IMG/VR virus record: IMGVR_UViG_3300048586_000548
Coordinates: 1 to 64,000 of that record
Length of the DNA stretch: 64,000 nucleotides
Reading direction: 5' to 3' (one strand)
Source: a virus
Made by a program: the position numbers and the translations under genes. Positions 7,011 to 14,740 of the stretch are shown here, piece by piece. The notes beneath the pieces were generated by a model. It did no database searches, was not told where the DNA came from, and saw nothing but the letters and a program-made list of their open reading frames with translations. The stretch's first letter is position 1. Every line of letters begins with the position of its first letter.

Positions 7011-8535
7011 CCTGTCCGCGGATATCAAGGGGCTGTTGTCGCCTGCCGCCAAGCCGCCCGCCTCGGCCGGAACCCCGCGCCGCTGGTGGGGCGACGGGCC
7101 GGACGACGAGGGATACTACACCCGGCAGATGTACGGGCACGGTGTGCAGCCGCACAAGCCCACGACGCCGTACCGGCCGCAGACCACGTACGGGTCCGCA
7201 GGCTACCAGAACAGCTACGCGCCGATGCGCGTGGCGGTGGTGCACGCCGACGAGCGGGACGACCGCTACACCATTCCCTACGAGGGACGCGCGTGGTTCG
7301 CCATTGCCTCGACGGTGTGGCCCACGGTCGACAACGTGATGCGCGTGCCGGTGGAGCACTGCCAGTTCACCTACGCGGATCCGCCGTTCAACGCGTGCGT
7401 GTTCACCGCCGCGAACGACTATCTGCAGGCCCGATGGGGCCGCAAGATGGACCACAGCGACCAGCGGTGGTTGGCCCTGCACCCGTACGCCACCGATGGC
7501 GGCGTGCCGCAGGAGTACACCGCCACGTGCGTGCACCAGCTGGTGGCCCCGTACGGCATGGTCGTGAGCCGTGTGCGCTTGCGCCGCGGAAGCTTGGTGC
7601 TGGGCGACTCGGTGATGGCGTGGTTGAACAGCCTGGGCTGCAACCCGTTCGCCATGGCGGACCGCAGCACGACCAACGCCGAGGCCGCCGCCAAGATGGG
7701 TATCACCCCGGCGGAAGCCGATGCGCTCTGGCGGGTGGAGTTCCATGACGATCCGCTGCCCGGCTCGATCATTGGCGAGCGCGGCTGGAGCAACCAGGCC
7801 AGCTCGTCCACTACGGGGAGTGTGGTCACCGGCAACTTCGGTGGGCATGCCCGGTACCTGGCCCCGCGGGGTCGGGCCGGGGACTGGTTCATCTCGGTGC
7901 AGCTCGCCCCGGACGACCGGGTGGAATACTTGGTGCCGCCGCCGGACCCGGCGTACGAGCCGCGCAAGGGCAACCCGACGCTGCTGTACGGCAGTGTCAC
8001 CGGACTGGACGGCCAGCCGATCGCCGTGAAGGACGGGACCAGCTGGCGCCGGGTGGGCGATGCGCCCGCCGCCGCGGCTGGGACGGCCAGCTTGCCCACG
8101 CTTCCGGACGTGCCGAAGAAGCCCGCCGCAAGCCACGGGCATTTGGTCACGTGCGGACTGTGCGCGGAAGACGTGAGCACCGCCGGGGTCCTGCGGGAAG
8201 CGGACGTGTGCTACGAGTGCGCGGAAGCGCTGTGGGACGGCATGGTCTGCCCCCACTGCAAGGTGAGCCTGAGGCGGCAGATCCCGTATCCGCTCACGTA
8301 CAGCATCACCGACCAAGGCCTGGTCGAGGACTACGAGTACAGCTGCAACGCCTGCCGGGAGACGATCGTGTTCCAGTCGTTGGACGCCACGCCCGAGCCG
8401 ACGGAGCACGACTTCATGCTTGAGCACTATCACGAGCTGGTGTTCAACCTCGAGCCGCTGACGGACGACAAGATTGATCAGATCGTCCAGGACGAGCAGG
8501 ACCAGCTCGAGTTCCCACCCACCGACCCGGCGTAA
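7003..8535 (+). CDS. Candidate papain-like cysteine peptidase with zinc ribbons
   Basis: A 510-residue protein coupled to the E1-like gene. The centre has a plausible cysteine-peptidase layout: Cys132 in F-N-A-C-V-F-T-A-A-N at a helix start, then His282 in G-G-H-A-R-Y-L, then Asp294-Trp295, as in C39/papain-like folds. The C-terminal part has four C-x-x-C pairs (384/387, 403/406, 416/419, 448/451), a two-zinc arrangement. The Gly/Pro-rich N-terminus looks disordered. The peptidase assignment is my inference from motif spacing. If right, E1 plus peptidase plus zinc module suggests a modifier-like system. A terminator follows. Confidence 0.5.
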   Translation: MSDLSADIKGLLSPAAKPPASAGTPRRWWGDGPDDEGYYTRQMYGHGVQPHKPTTPYRPQTTYGSAGYQNSYAPMRVAVVHADERDDRYTIPYEGRAWFAIASTVWPTVDNVMRVPVEHCQFTYADPPFNACVFTAANDYLQARWGRKMDHSDQRWLALHPYATDGGVPQEYTATCVHQLVAPYGMVVSRVRLRRGSLVLGDSVMAWLNSLGCNPFAMADRSTTNAEAAAKMGITPAEADALWRVEFHDDPLPGSIIGERGWSNQASSSTTGSVVTGNFGGHARYLAPRGRAGDWFISVQLAPDDRVEYLVPPPDPAYEPRKGNPTLLYGSVTGLDGQPIAVKDGTSWRRVGDAPAAAAGTASLPTLPDVPKKPAASHGHLVTCGLCAEDVSTAGVLREADVCYECAEALWDGMVCPHCKVSLRRQIPYPLTYSITDQGLVEDYEYSCNACRETIVFQSLDATPEPTEHDFMLEHYHELVFNLEPLTDDKIDQIVQDEQDQLEFPPTDPA

Positions 8536-8552
8536 GCCGCTTCGCTGTCTAC

Positions 8553-8601
8553 GACGCCCTCCGGGGAGCGGCCTGCTGTGCGCCGCTCCCCGGGAGGCGT
8601 C
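8553..8601 (+). terminator. Strong intrinsic terminator
   Basis: Two 20-base arms (8553-8572 and 8582-8601) pair at 18 of 20 positions around a nine-base loop CTGCTGTGC, and TGTGGTTTT follows. It closes the 2095-8535 block. The loop resembles that of the hairpin at 58056-58087. Confidence 0.8.
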
Positions 8602-8629
8602 TGTGGTTTTCATTCTTCCAAGGAACTCT

Positions 8630-9091
8630 ATGTCCACCGATACACTGTCGCGCTTCCAGGCGCTGTCTCCGGCTGCCCAGGAGCAGCTGCTCGCGCAGCT
8701 CACCGCGGCACCTGCCGCCCCCACCCCGGCCCCCGGCACGCGCTCGGCGGCGCCGGAGTCGTACTACGACATGGACGCTGCGGTGCCCGTGACGTTCAAG
8801 GCCAAGCTGTCCCCCAGCCCCAAGGCCCGGGACAAGTCGTACGCCGAGCGCTTCGATCACATCTGGGTCAAGGGCCACTACCAGGTGGTCGGCCCCAAGG
8901 GCGGCCAGTACTGCGTGGGCCGCGTGGTCCTCGGGGTGAAGAAGGGCCAGCAGGTCAAGGGTATCCTGCGGATCTCCAACGCCAAGTTCCTCGAACTGCA
9001 GGCAGGCGGCACCGTGGACGGCTGGATGCGCCCGGATGACAGCAAGGACTCGGTGTTGCTGGGTGAGTTGTCGGGCTATCAGGCCGTGTAA
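8630..9091 (+). CDS. Hypothetical protein (153 aa)
   Basis: Starts at ATG 8630 after AAGGAA and lies alone between a terminator and the thyX promoter. The N-terminal third is helical then Ala/Pro-rich. The rest looks like a compact beta domain with K-G-x-Y-x-V-x-G-P-K-G-G-Q-Y and a V-K-G-I-L-R strand, suggestive of an OB-like or nucleic-acid-binding barrel, but I cannot name a family. Its stop codon forms the TAA of the exact promoter-like element at 9089. Confidence 0.65.
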   Translation: MSTDTLSRFQALSPAAQEQLLAQLTAAPAAPTPAPGTRSAAPESYYDMDAAVPVTFKAKLSPSPKARDKSYAERFDHIWVKGHYQVVGPKGGQYCVGRVVLGVKKGQQVKGILRISNAKFLELQAGGTVDGWMRPDDSKDSVLLGELSGYQAV

Positions 9092-9113
9092 GGTCTCGAC
9101 CGCACGGTCGAAC
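9089..9113 (+). promoter_or_regulatory. Bipartite promoter-like element, exact copy A
   Basis: TAAGGT (9089-9094), 14 bases, CGAAC (9109-9113). Only seven bases separate it from the thyX ATG and they contain no ribosome site. If CGAAC is a -10 element, the thyX message would start at or next to its AUG. One of six exact copies in the window. Confidence 0.65.
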
Positions 9114-9120
9114 ACCCAAC

Positions 9121-9888
9121 ATGACGACACCCCTCAACATGTACGAAGCCCCGAGGGTCACGGTGCTGTCCGTGCCCTCGTTTCTGGAGCCCGCCCACTT
9201 GCCGGTCGAGTGGGCGGAGGGCCCGGAACCGGTCAGCGCGCAGGAAAAGCTGATCGAATACGCCGGACGGCTGTGCTACATGAGTCAGCACAACCCGGCG
9301 AAGCGCACCACGCCAGAATACCTGGCGAACGTGATGGACCTCGGTCATGGCAGCGTGCTCGAGCACGGGCAGCTGGTGTTCCTGCTCGAAGGCGTGAGCC
9401 GCTCGTTGACCCACGAGCTGATCCGCCACCGGGTGGGCATTGCCATCAGCCAACTGAGCCAGCGGTACGTCGACGCCTCGGACACCGCGTTCGTGGTGCC
9501 GCCGATGGTGCTGGCATACCCGGACACGCGTCCGGCGTGGGAAGCGCAGTGCCGGGCGGCACTGGCGTGCTACCAAGCCTTGGTCGCCCGCTGGGAAGAC
9601 CCGCTGGTGATGCCCGAGCTGCTGCCCACGATGCGCCGCAAGCGTGCACGAGAAGCCGCGCGGTCGGTGCTGCCCAACTGCACGGAGACCAAGTTGGTCT
9701 GGAGCTGCAACCTGCGCGAGCTGCGGCATGTGCTGCGCCTGCGTGGTGATGCCTCGGCCGACTGGGAGATCCGTCGCTGGGCGCTGGCGTTGCACGCCGC
9801 GTCGCTGCCACACGCCCCGTCGGTGTTGGGAGACATCACCGCCGACCCGGATGAGGACACCCTCGCCTTCGGGCGGGAAGGAATCTGA
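9121..9888 (+). CDS. thyX: Flavin-dependent thymidylate synthase ThyX
   Basis: A 255-residue ThyX, which makes dTMP from dUMP with FAD, NADPH and methylene-tetrahydrofolate. The signature is R-H-R at 102-104 followed by Q-L-S-Q-R-Y (111-116). The serine lies eight residues after R-H-R rather than the usual seven, by my count. The G-H-G-S-V-L-E-H segment (about 75-82) and C-T-E-T-K near the C-terminal domain fit the family. It works with the dUTPase (42708) and ribonucleotide reductase (31687) of this phage. It has no ribosome site and lies directly behind a promoter-like element, so it is probably leaderless. Confidence 0.92.
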   Translation: MTTPLNMYEAPRVTVLSVPSFLEPAHLPVEWAEGPEPVSAQEKLIEYAGRLCYMSQHNPAKRTTPEYLANVMDLGHGSVLEHGQLVFLLEGVSRSLTHELIRHRVGIAISQLSQRYVDASDTAFVVPPMVLAYPDTRPAWEAQCRAALACYQALVARWEDPLVMPELLPTMRRKRAREAARSVLPNCTETKLVWSCNLRELRHVLRLRGDASADWEIRRWALALHAASLPHAPSVLGDITADPDEDTLAFGREGI

Positions 9889-9890
9889 GC

Positions 9891-10394
9891 ATGAGCTACG
9901 AAACGGACATCGAAACGCACCTCCTGCCCACGGGGGTGGAGGTCACGGTGAAGATCGAGCGCCGCTGGAGTGACGACGAGTGGGACACCGGGGAAGTGGT
10001 GGTCTGCTACCCGGACGGCACGGAGCATGTGTTCTACGCGCCGTCGTGGAGCCCGTACACCATGTCCGACGTGTTCGACGCGCTGACCCGGAAGGGCGCT
10101 GAGCCCGCCCGCCCGTCGTGGGCGCTGGAGCGGGTGTGTGCCGCGCAGGCCGCCCTCGTCCAGGCGGAACAGCGGCGGGCGGAGGCGCTGGCCACGTTGC
10201 AGGCGTACCCGCCCGTGCCCACGGGGGACGTGTCCGCGGAGTTCGCGCGGGGCTTGCAGTCCGTCGCCTGGGGCTATGTCATGGCGTGCTCGACTGTGGG
10301 TCGGCACGAGGCCGACCTGCAGGCGCGGCGCCGGGAGTACTTCGCGGCCGGTGGGTCGGAAGTCGAACTGCTGTTGACGCCGGGAGGTGCGTGA
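9891..10394 (+). CDS. Hypothetical protein (167 aa)
   Basis: Starts two bases after the thyX stop, with GGAAGGAAT upstream. The N-terminal half is beta-rich and acidic, and the C-terminal half is a long, Ala/Gln/Arg-rich probable coiled coil (about residues 75-150). Its TGA shares a base with the next ATG. No family recognised. Confidence 0.65.
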   Translation: MSYETDIETHLLPTGVEVTVKIERRWSDDEWDTGEVVVCYPDGTEHVFYAPSWSPYTMSDVFDALTRKGAEPARPSWALERVCAAQAALVQAEQRRAEALATLQAYPPVPTGDVSAEFARGLQSVAWGYVMACSTVGRHEADLQARRREYFAAGGSEVELLLTPGGA

Positions 10395-10876
10395 TGGCCC
10401 ACAGCCACTACCACGCCGTGTCCAGTGCGCGTCGCTACGGCGGCGTGGCCGAGGATTACCTGCCGCTGCACAACTTCTTGGACTCAAGCAAGGCAAGCTG
10501 GGCGGACCAGCGACACCGGGCGGTGCTGCACCACGCCTTCGGCGTGTTCGTCGCCGAGCAGGTGATTGGGCAACAGGAAGAAGTCCGCCTGCTGCGGGCC
10601 GCGCTGGCGCGGGTGCCGCGCTGGGCCCAGCGCCTGCTGGGCCTGCGGATCCCCGCCACCACGCCCGTGACCCTGGAGGTCACCGGCGGTAAGCAGGTGC
10701 CCATTCGCCTGGTCGCGGAGCAGCACATCATCGAAGACTGTGGGTTTGTGCCCTCGGTCGAAGACTATCTGCAGGCGGTGCCGCGCGAGAAGTGGATCAC
10801 CCGTGGCGCGATGCGCTTGAGCGCGGTGCTCGCCGATCCGGACGCCGCCCCGCCTGCGCTGGCGCCCCATGGCTAA
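10394..10876 (+). CDS. DUF6915-like protein (160 aa)
   Basis: Begins M-A-H-S-H-Y-H-A-V-S-S-A-R-R-Y-G-G, then a D-x-x-D-Y-L-P-L-H helix, a R-H-R-A-V-L-H-H-A-F-G-V-F segment and an A-E-Q-H-I-I-E-D-x-G-F-V-P-S motif. I know this series from the family annotated as DUF6915. The family has conserved histidines but no known activity. Length is usual for the family. The central A-A-L-A-R-V-P-R-W insertion may be lineage-specific. Confidence 0.7.
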   Translation: MAHSHYHAVSSARRYGGVAEDYLPLHNFLDSSKASWADQRHRAVLHHAFGVFVAEQVIGQQEEVRLLRAALARVPRWAQRLLGLRIPATTPVTLEVTGGKQVPIRLVAEQHIIEDCGFVPSVEDYLQAVPREKWITRGAMRLSAVLADPDAAPPALAPHG

Positions 10877-11057
10877 GCGTACCTACGCGACCCCCGTCGA
10901 AGCCGAGCAGTACCGCGCGCGAGCGCGGGACCTGGTTGGCTCCGCGGACGGCGTGCTCGTGAGCCGCGTCGGACGGGTCGCGTTGTCAACCCGCGCGTGC
11001 GACGACACCGTCGAAGGCGCCTGGGTACCTGCGTTTGTGTTCGTGGAGGCGGAATGA
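10869..11057 (+). CDS. Small hypothetical protein (62 aa)
   Basis: Overlaps the preceding gene by eight bases and the next by four (ATGA). Basic N-terminal helix, then a short beta-rich part. Nothing identifiable; real by its tight coupling and codon pattern. Confidence 0.55.
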   Translation: MAKRTYATPVEAEQYRARARDLVGSADGVLVSRVGRVALSTRACDDTVEGAWVPAFVFVEAE

Positions 11058-11527
11058 CCTTCGACCCGACAGCGCTGCGTGAATGTATCGCCGACGCCCA
11101 AGCCGCCATGCCTTTTCCGGTGCGCCGGATGGCAGTGTGCTGGGACCGAGATCACCTCTCCCCCAACATCATCGAGTACGAGTTCTTTCCGGAAGGCTTC
11201 GGTCCGTATGGGACGTGTGCGCCCAGCGCGTTGAGTCCGGATGACGTGCGCGCATACTTCGACGACCTGTACGATTACGACGAAGACATCCCCAACTGGG
11301 ACGCCCAGTACGAGCTGGCCTGCCATGTCGCGGATGCCCTCACCCCGGCGGACACACCCGCGTACTGGATGGCCCGCGTTGTGATCGACCTCGAGACCGG
11401 GGAGTATGTCCTGTGCGCTGGGGTGTACGGTGCCGCACCCGGCGATCGGGTCACCGGCGTCTATGCGCCGCGGCCGCTGACGTTCCTGGAAGCCCTGCAC
11501 GCCACGCTGGGCCCGGCGCATGAGTAA
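11054..11527 (+). CDS. DLETG/LRTG-group protein with C-terminal tag (157 aa)
   Basis: Starts at ATGA overlap 11054. It carries an H/Y-E-Y-E-F strand, a D-D-V-R-A-Y-F helix, then V-I-D-L-E-T-G-E-Y and a C-terminal F-L-E-A-L-H-A-T-L-G tag. Closest relative is the next gene: same strand, helix and D-L-x-T-G order. First of six consecutive genes with this 'D-L-R-T-G then terminal helix' plan. Function unknown. Confidence 0.7.
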   Translation: MTFDPTALRECIADAQAAMPFPVRRMAVCWDRDHLSPNIIEYEFFPEGFGPYGTCAPSALSPDDVRAYFDDLYDYDEDIPNWDAQYELACHVADALTPADTPAYWMARVVIDLETGEYVLCAGVYGAAPGDRVTGVYAPRPLTFLEALHATLGPAHE

Positions 11528-11978
11528 CGTTGACCTCCGGGCACAGATTGCCGCCGTCCAACAGCTGCTGCAGCCGCACGCCGATACGCTGGTGGCGGAG
11601 TGCAGTTGGTACTCGGGAGACGCCGACCCCTGCGTGCACGAGTACGAAGTGCACGTGGCGGCCGACTGCCCCGCAGCCCGCCACCTGCAGGACTTGTCGA
11701 TGGAAGACGTGCGCTCAGCCGTGTGGGCGTACTTCGCCGGGATGGACCTCAGCGACACCGGCGAAGCGCTGCAAGACCTGACCTACGATATCGCCGCGGC
11801 CGTGCTGGCGGAGACGATCGCTCCCGGGCAGGAGGCCACGTTCGCGTTCGACCTTCGGACGGGCGCGTATAACGTCTGGGCCCGCCCCTTCGGGGGCGAA
11901 GCGTGGGAGCAAGTCGTCGGGGAACTGTTCAACCCACCCACGAATCTGCTGGACGCGCTCCGGCTGACCCTCAACTAA
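11520..11978 (+). CDS. LRTG-group protein with C-terminal tag (152 aa)
   Basis: Paralogue of 11054-11527: H-E-Y-E-V strand, M-E-D-V-R-S-A-V-W helix, F-D-L-R-T-G-A-Y and C-terminal N-L-L-D-A-L-R-L-T-L-N. The N-terminus also has an amphipathic Leu-rich helix. Overlaps its upstream neighbour by eight bases. No known family. Confidence 0.7.
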   Translation: MSNVDLRAQIAAVQQLLQPHADTLVAECSWYSGDADPCVHEYEVHVAADCPAARHLQDLSMEDVRSAVWAYFAGMDLSDTGEALQDLTYDIAAAVLAETIAPGQEATFAFDLRTGAYNVWARPFGGEAWEQVVGELFNPPTNLLDALRLTLN

Positions 11979-11991
11979 CAAAGGCACTCCC

Positions 11992-12483
11992 ATGGACCCG
12001 ACACATCTGGCCGCCATACGCCTCCTGCGTGACGCAGGCGCGGTCGCGCTGACCTGGGAATTTGAAGGTCGTAACGGCGCCGGGGTCGCCGTCGACCTCG
12101 GCGCGCTGGTCGAGGACGACTTGCCGGAGGCCCTGACCCCCGGCAGCAGCGCGCTCGGTTCCCACTTCGACTCGGCCGAAGAGTGCGTCAACGCCAGCTA
12201 CTCGCTGCAGCACCTGCCGGGCGGACCGGCGGTGCCGTCCCCCGAAGTTGTCGCTGCGTTGTGCTGCTGGCTGCTGTCGACCTACTGGCCGATCGATCCG
12301 TACGGCATGGATTGGCGTACCGGCCACGGCTCGTCAGGCTCGGCTGTGCTCGACCTGCGCACCGGCGCGCTGATTGTCGACGGCGTCCGGTGTGTGCCGA
12401 CGTTCCACCAGAACTACCGCGCGGCCGCGGTGCCGCTCGGCCCGACGACCTTGACGGACACCATTACCGGACTGTTGACATGA
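11992..12483 (+). CDS. LRTG-group, DUF6878-like protein (163 aa)
   Basis: An L-L-R-D-A-G-A-V-A-L-T-W-E-F-E-G opening followed by D-D-L-P-E-A-L, then V-L-D-L-R-T-G-A-L-I-V-D-G. This order (aliphatic helix, W/C-x-F-x-G strand, acidic loop, D-L-R-T-G) is shared with the next three genes and recalls DUF6878. It lacks the W-x-N-N-E-G-G-Y-G motif of 12480 and 13477. The C-terminal tag is degenerate (T-L-T-D-T-I-T-G-L-L). Confidence 0.65.
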   Translation: MDPTHLAAIRLLRDAGAVALTWEFEGRNGAGVAVDLGALVEDDLPEALTPGSSALGSHFDSAEECVNASYSLQHLPGGPAVPSPEVVAALCCWLLSTYWPIDPYGMDWRTGHGSSGSAVLDLRTGALIVDGVRCVPTFHQNYRAAAVPLGPTTLTDTITGLLT

Positions 12484-13019
12484 CCAATCACGTACCGTTC
12501 GGCACACCCGGGTGGCTCGCCGAGTTCCACCAGAAGCAAGCGGAAGCCGCAGCACAACAGGCCGCCGCCTTTGCCGAAGAGCAGACCGCACTGCTTGCCG
12601 CGGGTGTGGTGGCGGTCGGCTGTGAATTCTCCGGCAGCGGCGACGATGGGGAAATCAATGACATCCGCGTGCTGATGGCCGAGGATGTACCGGCGCCGGT
12701 CGCGGCGTCCGTTGATCTGTCCGAGAGCGTTGCGGAGCTGGTCGATCGCGGCTGCGACCCGGCCGACGTGTCGGGAGCCCCCGACCCCCGGGACTTGATG
12801 TACTTCGCCTTGGACCGCTTCGACGGGGACTGGGTCAACAACGAGGGCGGCTACGGCCACGCGCTGCTGGATCTGCGCACCGGGGTGCTGATCATCGACG
12901 GGTACCAGTATGTGCAGCACACGGAAGCTGCCTGGACGGAGTGCAAGTTGCTCGCCCCTGGTGTCGCGACCCCCCGGAACTTGGAGCAGGTCCTGAAGCA
13001 GACGCTGGGGGACACGTGA
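12480..13019 (+). CDS. DUF6878-like protein (179 aa)
   Basis: A full version of the group. After a Gln/Ala-rich helical N-terminus come G-V-V-A-V-G-C-E-F-S-G-S-G-D-D-G, D-G-D-W-V-N-N-E-G-G-Y-G and L-D-L-R-T-G-V-L-I-I-D-G, ending N-L-E-Q-V-L-K-Q-T-L-G. The G-S-G-D-x-G and W-x-N-N-E-G-G-Y-G pattern is what I associate with DUF6878, a family of unknown activity. A near copy forms the second half of 13477-14325. Coupled by ATGA overlap. Confidence 0.7.
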   Translation: MTNHVPFGTPGWLAEFHQKQAEAAAQQAAAFAEEQTALLAAGVVAVGCEFSGSGDDGEINDIRVLMAEDVPAPVAASVDLSESVAELVDRGCDPADVSGAPDPRDLMYFALDRFDGDWVNNEGGYGHALLDLRTGVLIIDGYQYVQHTEAAWTECKLLAPGVATPRNLEQVLKQTLGDT

Positions 13020-13480
13020 GCACCAAGGAATTGGTGGCGCAGCTGCTGGACGCCGGAATTGTTGCGGTGGCGTGGGACTTTGACGGCGAGGACGGCGACG
13101 GTACGATCGACGGGGTGGGCGGGTGTAGCCCCGATGACCTGCCCCAGCCGCTCGTGCCGGGAGAACCGCACACCACCTCCGTGCGGGATCTGTACGACGG
13201 CACGGAAGGCTTGGGCAGCTTTCAGGCATCGCAGTACGGCAACGCGGTGCGTGCGCTGTGCGATGATCTGCTGGTGGCCCACTTCCCGGTGCTCTGGACC
13301 CACGGCGGCGGGACCTACGGGTACGGCGTGGTGGACTTGCGCACCGGGGCGGTCGTGATTGAGGGGCACCAGAGGCTGGTCACAGTCGTGCCCGTGACCG
13401 CGACCACGCACGCGTCCACGGTGCACGCCCCTCCAGCGGACTTGCTCGGAGCGGTGCACCAGGCCCTGGGGTCCCCATGA
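13016..13480 (+). CDS. LRTG-group, DUF6878-like protein (154 aa)
   Basis: GTG start in a GTGA overlap. Shares A-G-I-V-A-V-A-W-D-F-D-G-E-D-G-D-G-T-I, D-D-L-P-Q-P-L, G-Y-G-V-V-D-L-R-T-G-A-V-V-I-E-G and C-terminal D-L-L-G-A-V-H-Q-A-L-G with its neighbours. The N-N-E-G-G part is reduced to T-H-G-G-G-T-Y. This divergence inside one operon points to old duplication. Confidence 0.7.
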   Translation: MSTKELVAQLLDAGIVAVAWDFDGEDGDGTIDGVGGCSPDDLPQPLVPGEPHTTSVRDLYDGTEGLGSFQASQYGNAVRALCDDLLVAHFPVLWTHGGGTYGYGVVDLRTGAVVIEGHQRLVTVVPVTATTHASTVHAPPADLLGAVHQALGSP

Positions 13481-14325
13481 CCCTCGCGCATGGACTGTGG
13501 TACGGCACGCACGGCATGCTGGTGACCAACGCGGCGGGACGCGTGCTCCCCGCGTTGTCCACGTATGACGGCCCGGCGTACGCCACGGTCGTGGCCATCG
13601 ATACCACGGCGCTGCGCGCGTTGTACGCGGCGCATGGGCGCGCGTTCACGTTCGGCGGCGACGTCTTGACGGTAGACCTGATCCACGCCGACGGCTCGCG
13701 CACTCCAGCAGAGCCGGAATGCCTGCAGGACGTGGCCACGTTCCTGGCGCAAGCGGCCGCACTACCACCACCACCACCACCACCAAAGGGCACCCCGATG
13801 TACGATCCGCACACGTGGCTTGAGACATTCAAGCTGAAGGCCGCCGCGACCAAGGCGGCGAAGCAGGCCGAACTGCGCACCGTGCAGGACGCGCTGCTGG
13901 CGGTCGGCGTGGTCGCGGTCGGCTGTGAATTCTCAGGAGGCGGCGACGAGGGGTCGATTGACACCGTGAGCCTGCTCACGACGGAGCACCTGCCCGATCC
14001 GATCACGGACGACTGCGATCTGCCCGACAGCGCACAGACACTCGTGCAAGACGGCCTCGGCACCGACGAGGTGGCGGGCGGTCCGAGCGAGGATGCCGTG
14101 CGGGAGCTGTGCTACTTCGGACTGGAACGCTTCGACGGGGACTGGATCAACAACGAGGGCGGCTACGGCTTCGCGCTGATGGACTTGCGCACGGGGTTCT
14201 TGATCATCGACGGCACGCAACGCACGGAATGCAGCGCCTTTACCGCGTGTCAGCTGCTTGACCCGGTGGCCGCACCCCCGCTGACGTTGGAGCAGGTGCT
14301 CCGCCAGACGCTGGGGGAAACGTGA
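13477..14325 (+). CDS. Fusion: unknown N-domain, polyproline linker, DUF6878-like C-domain
   Basis: The first 95 residues form an unrelated beta-rich domain. Seven consecutive CCA codons (13765-13785) encode a polyproline linker. From Met108 (ATG 13798) the rest is a close paralogue of 12480-13019, with C-E-F-S-G-G-G-D-E-G, D-W-I-N-N-E-G-G-Y-G, D-L-R-T-G-F-L-I-I-D-G and T-L-E-Q-V-L-R-Q-T-L-G. Elsewhere the family starts with its own ATG, so a repeat expansion that removed a stop may have fused two genes. The internal ATG, after AAAGGG, could still be used. Confidence 0.7.
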   Translation: MTLAHGLWYGTHGMLVTNAAGRVLPALSTYDGPAYATVVAIDTTALRALYAAHGRAFTFGGDVLTVDLIHADGSRTPAEPECLQDVATFLAQAAALPPPPPPPKGTPMYDPHTWLETFKLKAAATKAAKQAELRTVQDALLAVGVVAVGCEFSGGGDEGSIDTVSLLTTEHLPDPITDDCDLPDSAQTLVQDGLGTDEVAGGPSEDAVRELCYFGLERFDGDWINNEGGYGFALMDLRTGFLIIDGTQRTECSAFTACQLLDPVAAPPLTLEQVLRQTLGET

Positions 14326-14642
14326 GCTTGACCCGCGAGGACGTGCTGGCGCTCAGTGGACGGGTCGACGGGAGCCGCGTGCGGGTCACGGATCGATGGG
14401 GCGGCAGCACGGTCGGGTATATCGTGCACGCCACGTCAGCGTACTTCGGACTGCGCTTCTACCAGGACTGCTACGGGAGCGACCGCTCGATCTTCTACCA
14501 CGACGTGGTCCGCATCGAAGGCACGCGCAAGAACCGGCGCGGCTACCCGCTCTATTGGGCGAAGACCGCGGTGGTCCAAGACGGCGCGGCGCTGGATCTG
14601 ACCGGCACGCTGCAGAACCTGCTGGCTGGGGCGCAGTTGTGA
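14322..14642 (+). CDS. Hypothetical protein (106 aa)
   Basis: GTG start in a GTGA overlap. A small beta-barrel-like body (D-G-S-R-V-R-V-T-D-R-W-G-G) with aromatic residues, ending in the helix L-D-L-T-G-T-L-Q-N-L-L, a weak version of the shared C-terminal tag. No family known. Confidence 0.6.
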   Translation: MSLTREDVLALSGRVDGSRVRVTDRWGGSTVGYIVHATSAYFGLRFYQDCYGSDRSIFYHDVVRIEGTRKNRRGYPLYWAKTAVVQDGAALDLTGTLQNLLAGAQL

Positions 14643-14716
14643 CCGCCCTGGCCGTGGCCACCTTGGGCCTGTGGCTTGCCTTGGTGGCACATCTGCGTAA
14701 CGAGCACCTGCTGTAA
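14639..14716 (+). CDS. 25-residue membrane peptide
   Basis: GTG start in a GTGA overlap; encodes one hydrophobic segment (Ala/Leu/Trp-rich, about residues 3-19) followed by a short charged tail. A tiny integral membrane protein is plausible; its neighbours at 14978, 15086 and 15312 are also membrane proteins. Its TAA begins the exact promoter-like copy B. Confidence 0.5.
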   Translation: MTALAVATLGLWLALVAHLRNEHLL

Positions 14717-14738
14717 GGTCAGTGTCCGCTTGCCGAAC
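14714..14738 (+). promoter_or_regulatory. Bipartite promoter-like element, exact copy B
   Basis: TAAGGT (14714-14719), 14 bases, CGAAC (14734-14738), upstream of the DUF3310 and membrane-protein operon. Its spacer shares GTCCGCT with the copy at 30285. Confidence 0.65.
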
Positions 14739-14740
14739 AG

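Noticed and set aside
6694-8739. 681-codon minus-strand open frame opposite the E1-like and peptidase-like genes
   Set aside because: Low-complexity Arg/Gly/Val translation and complete overlap with well-supported coupled genes.
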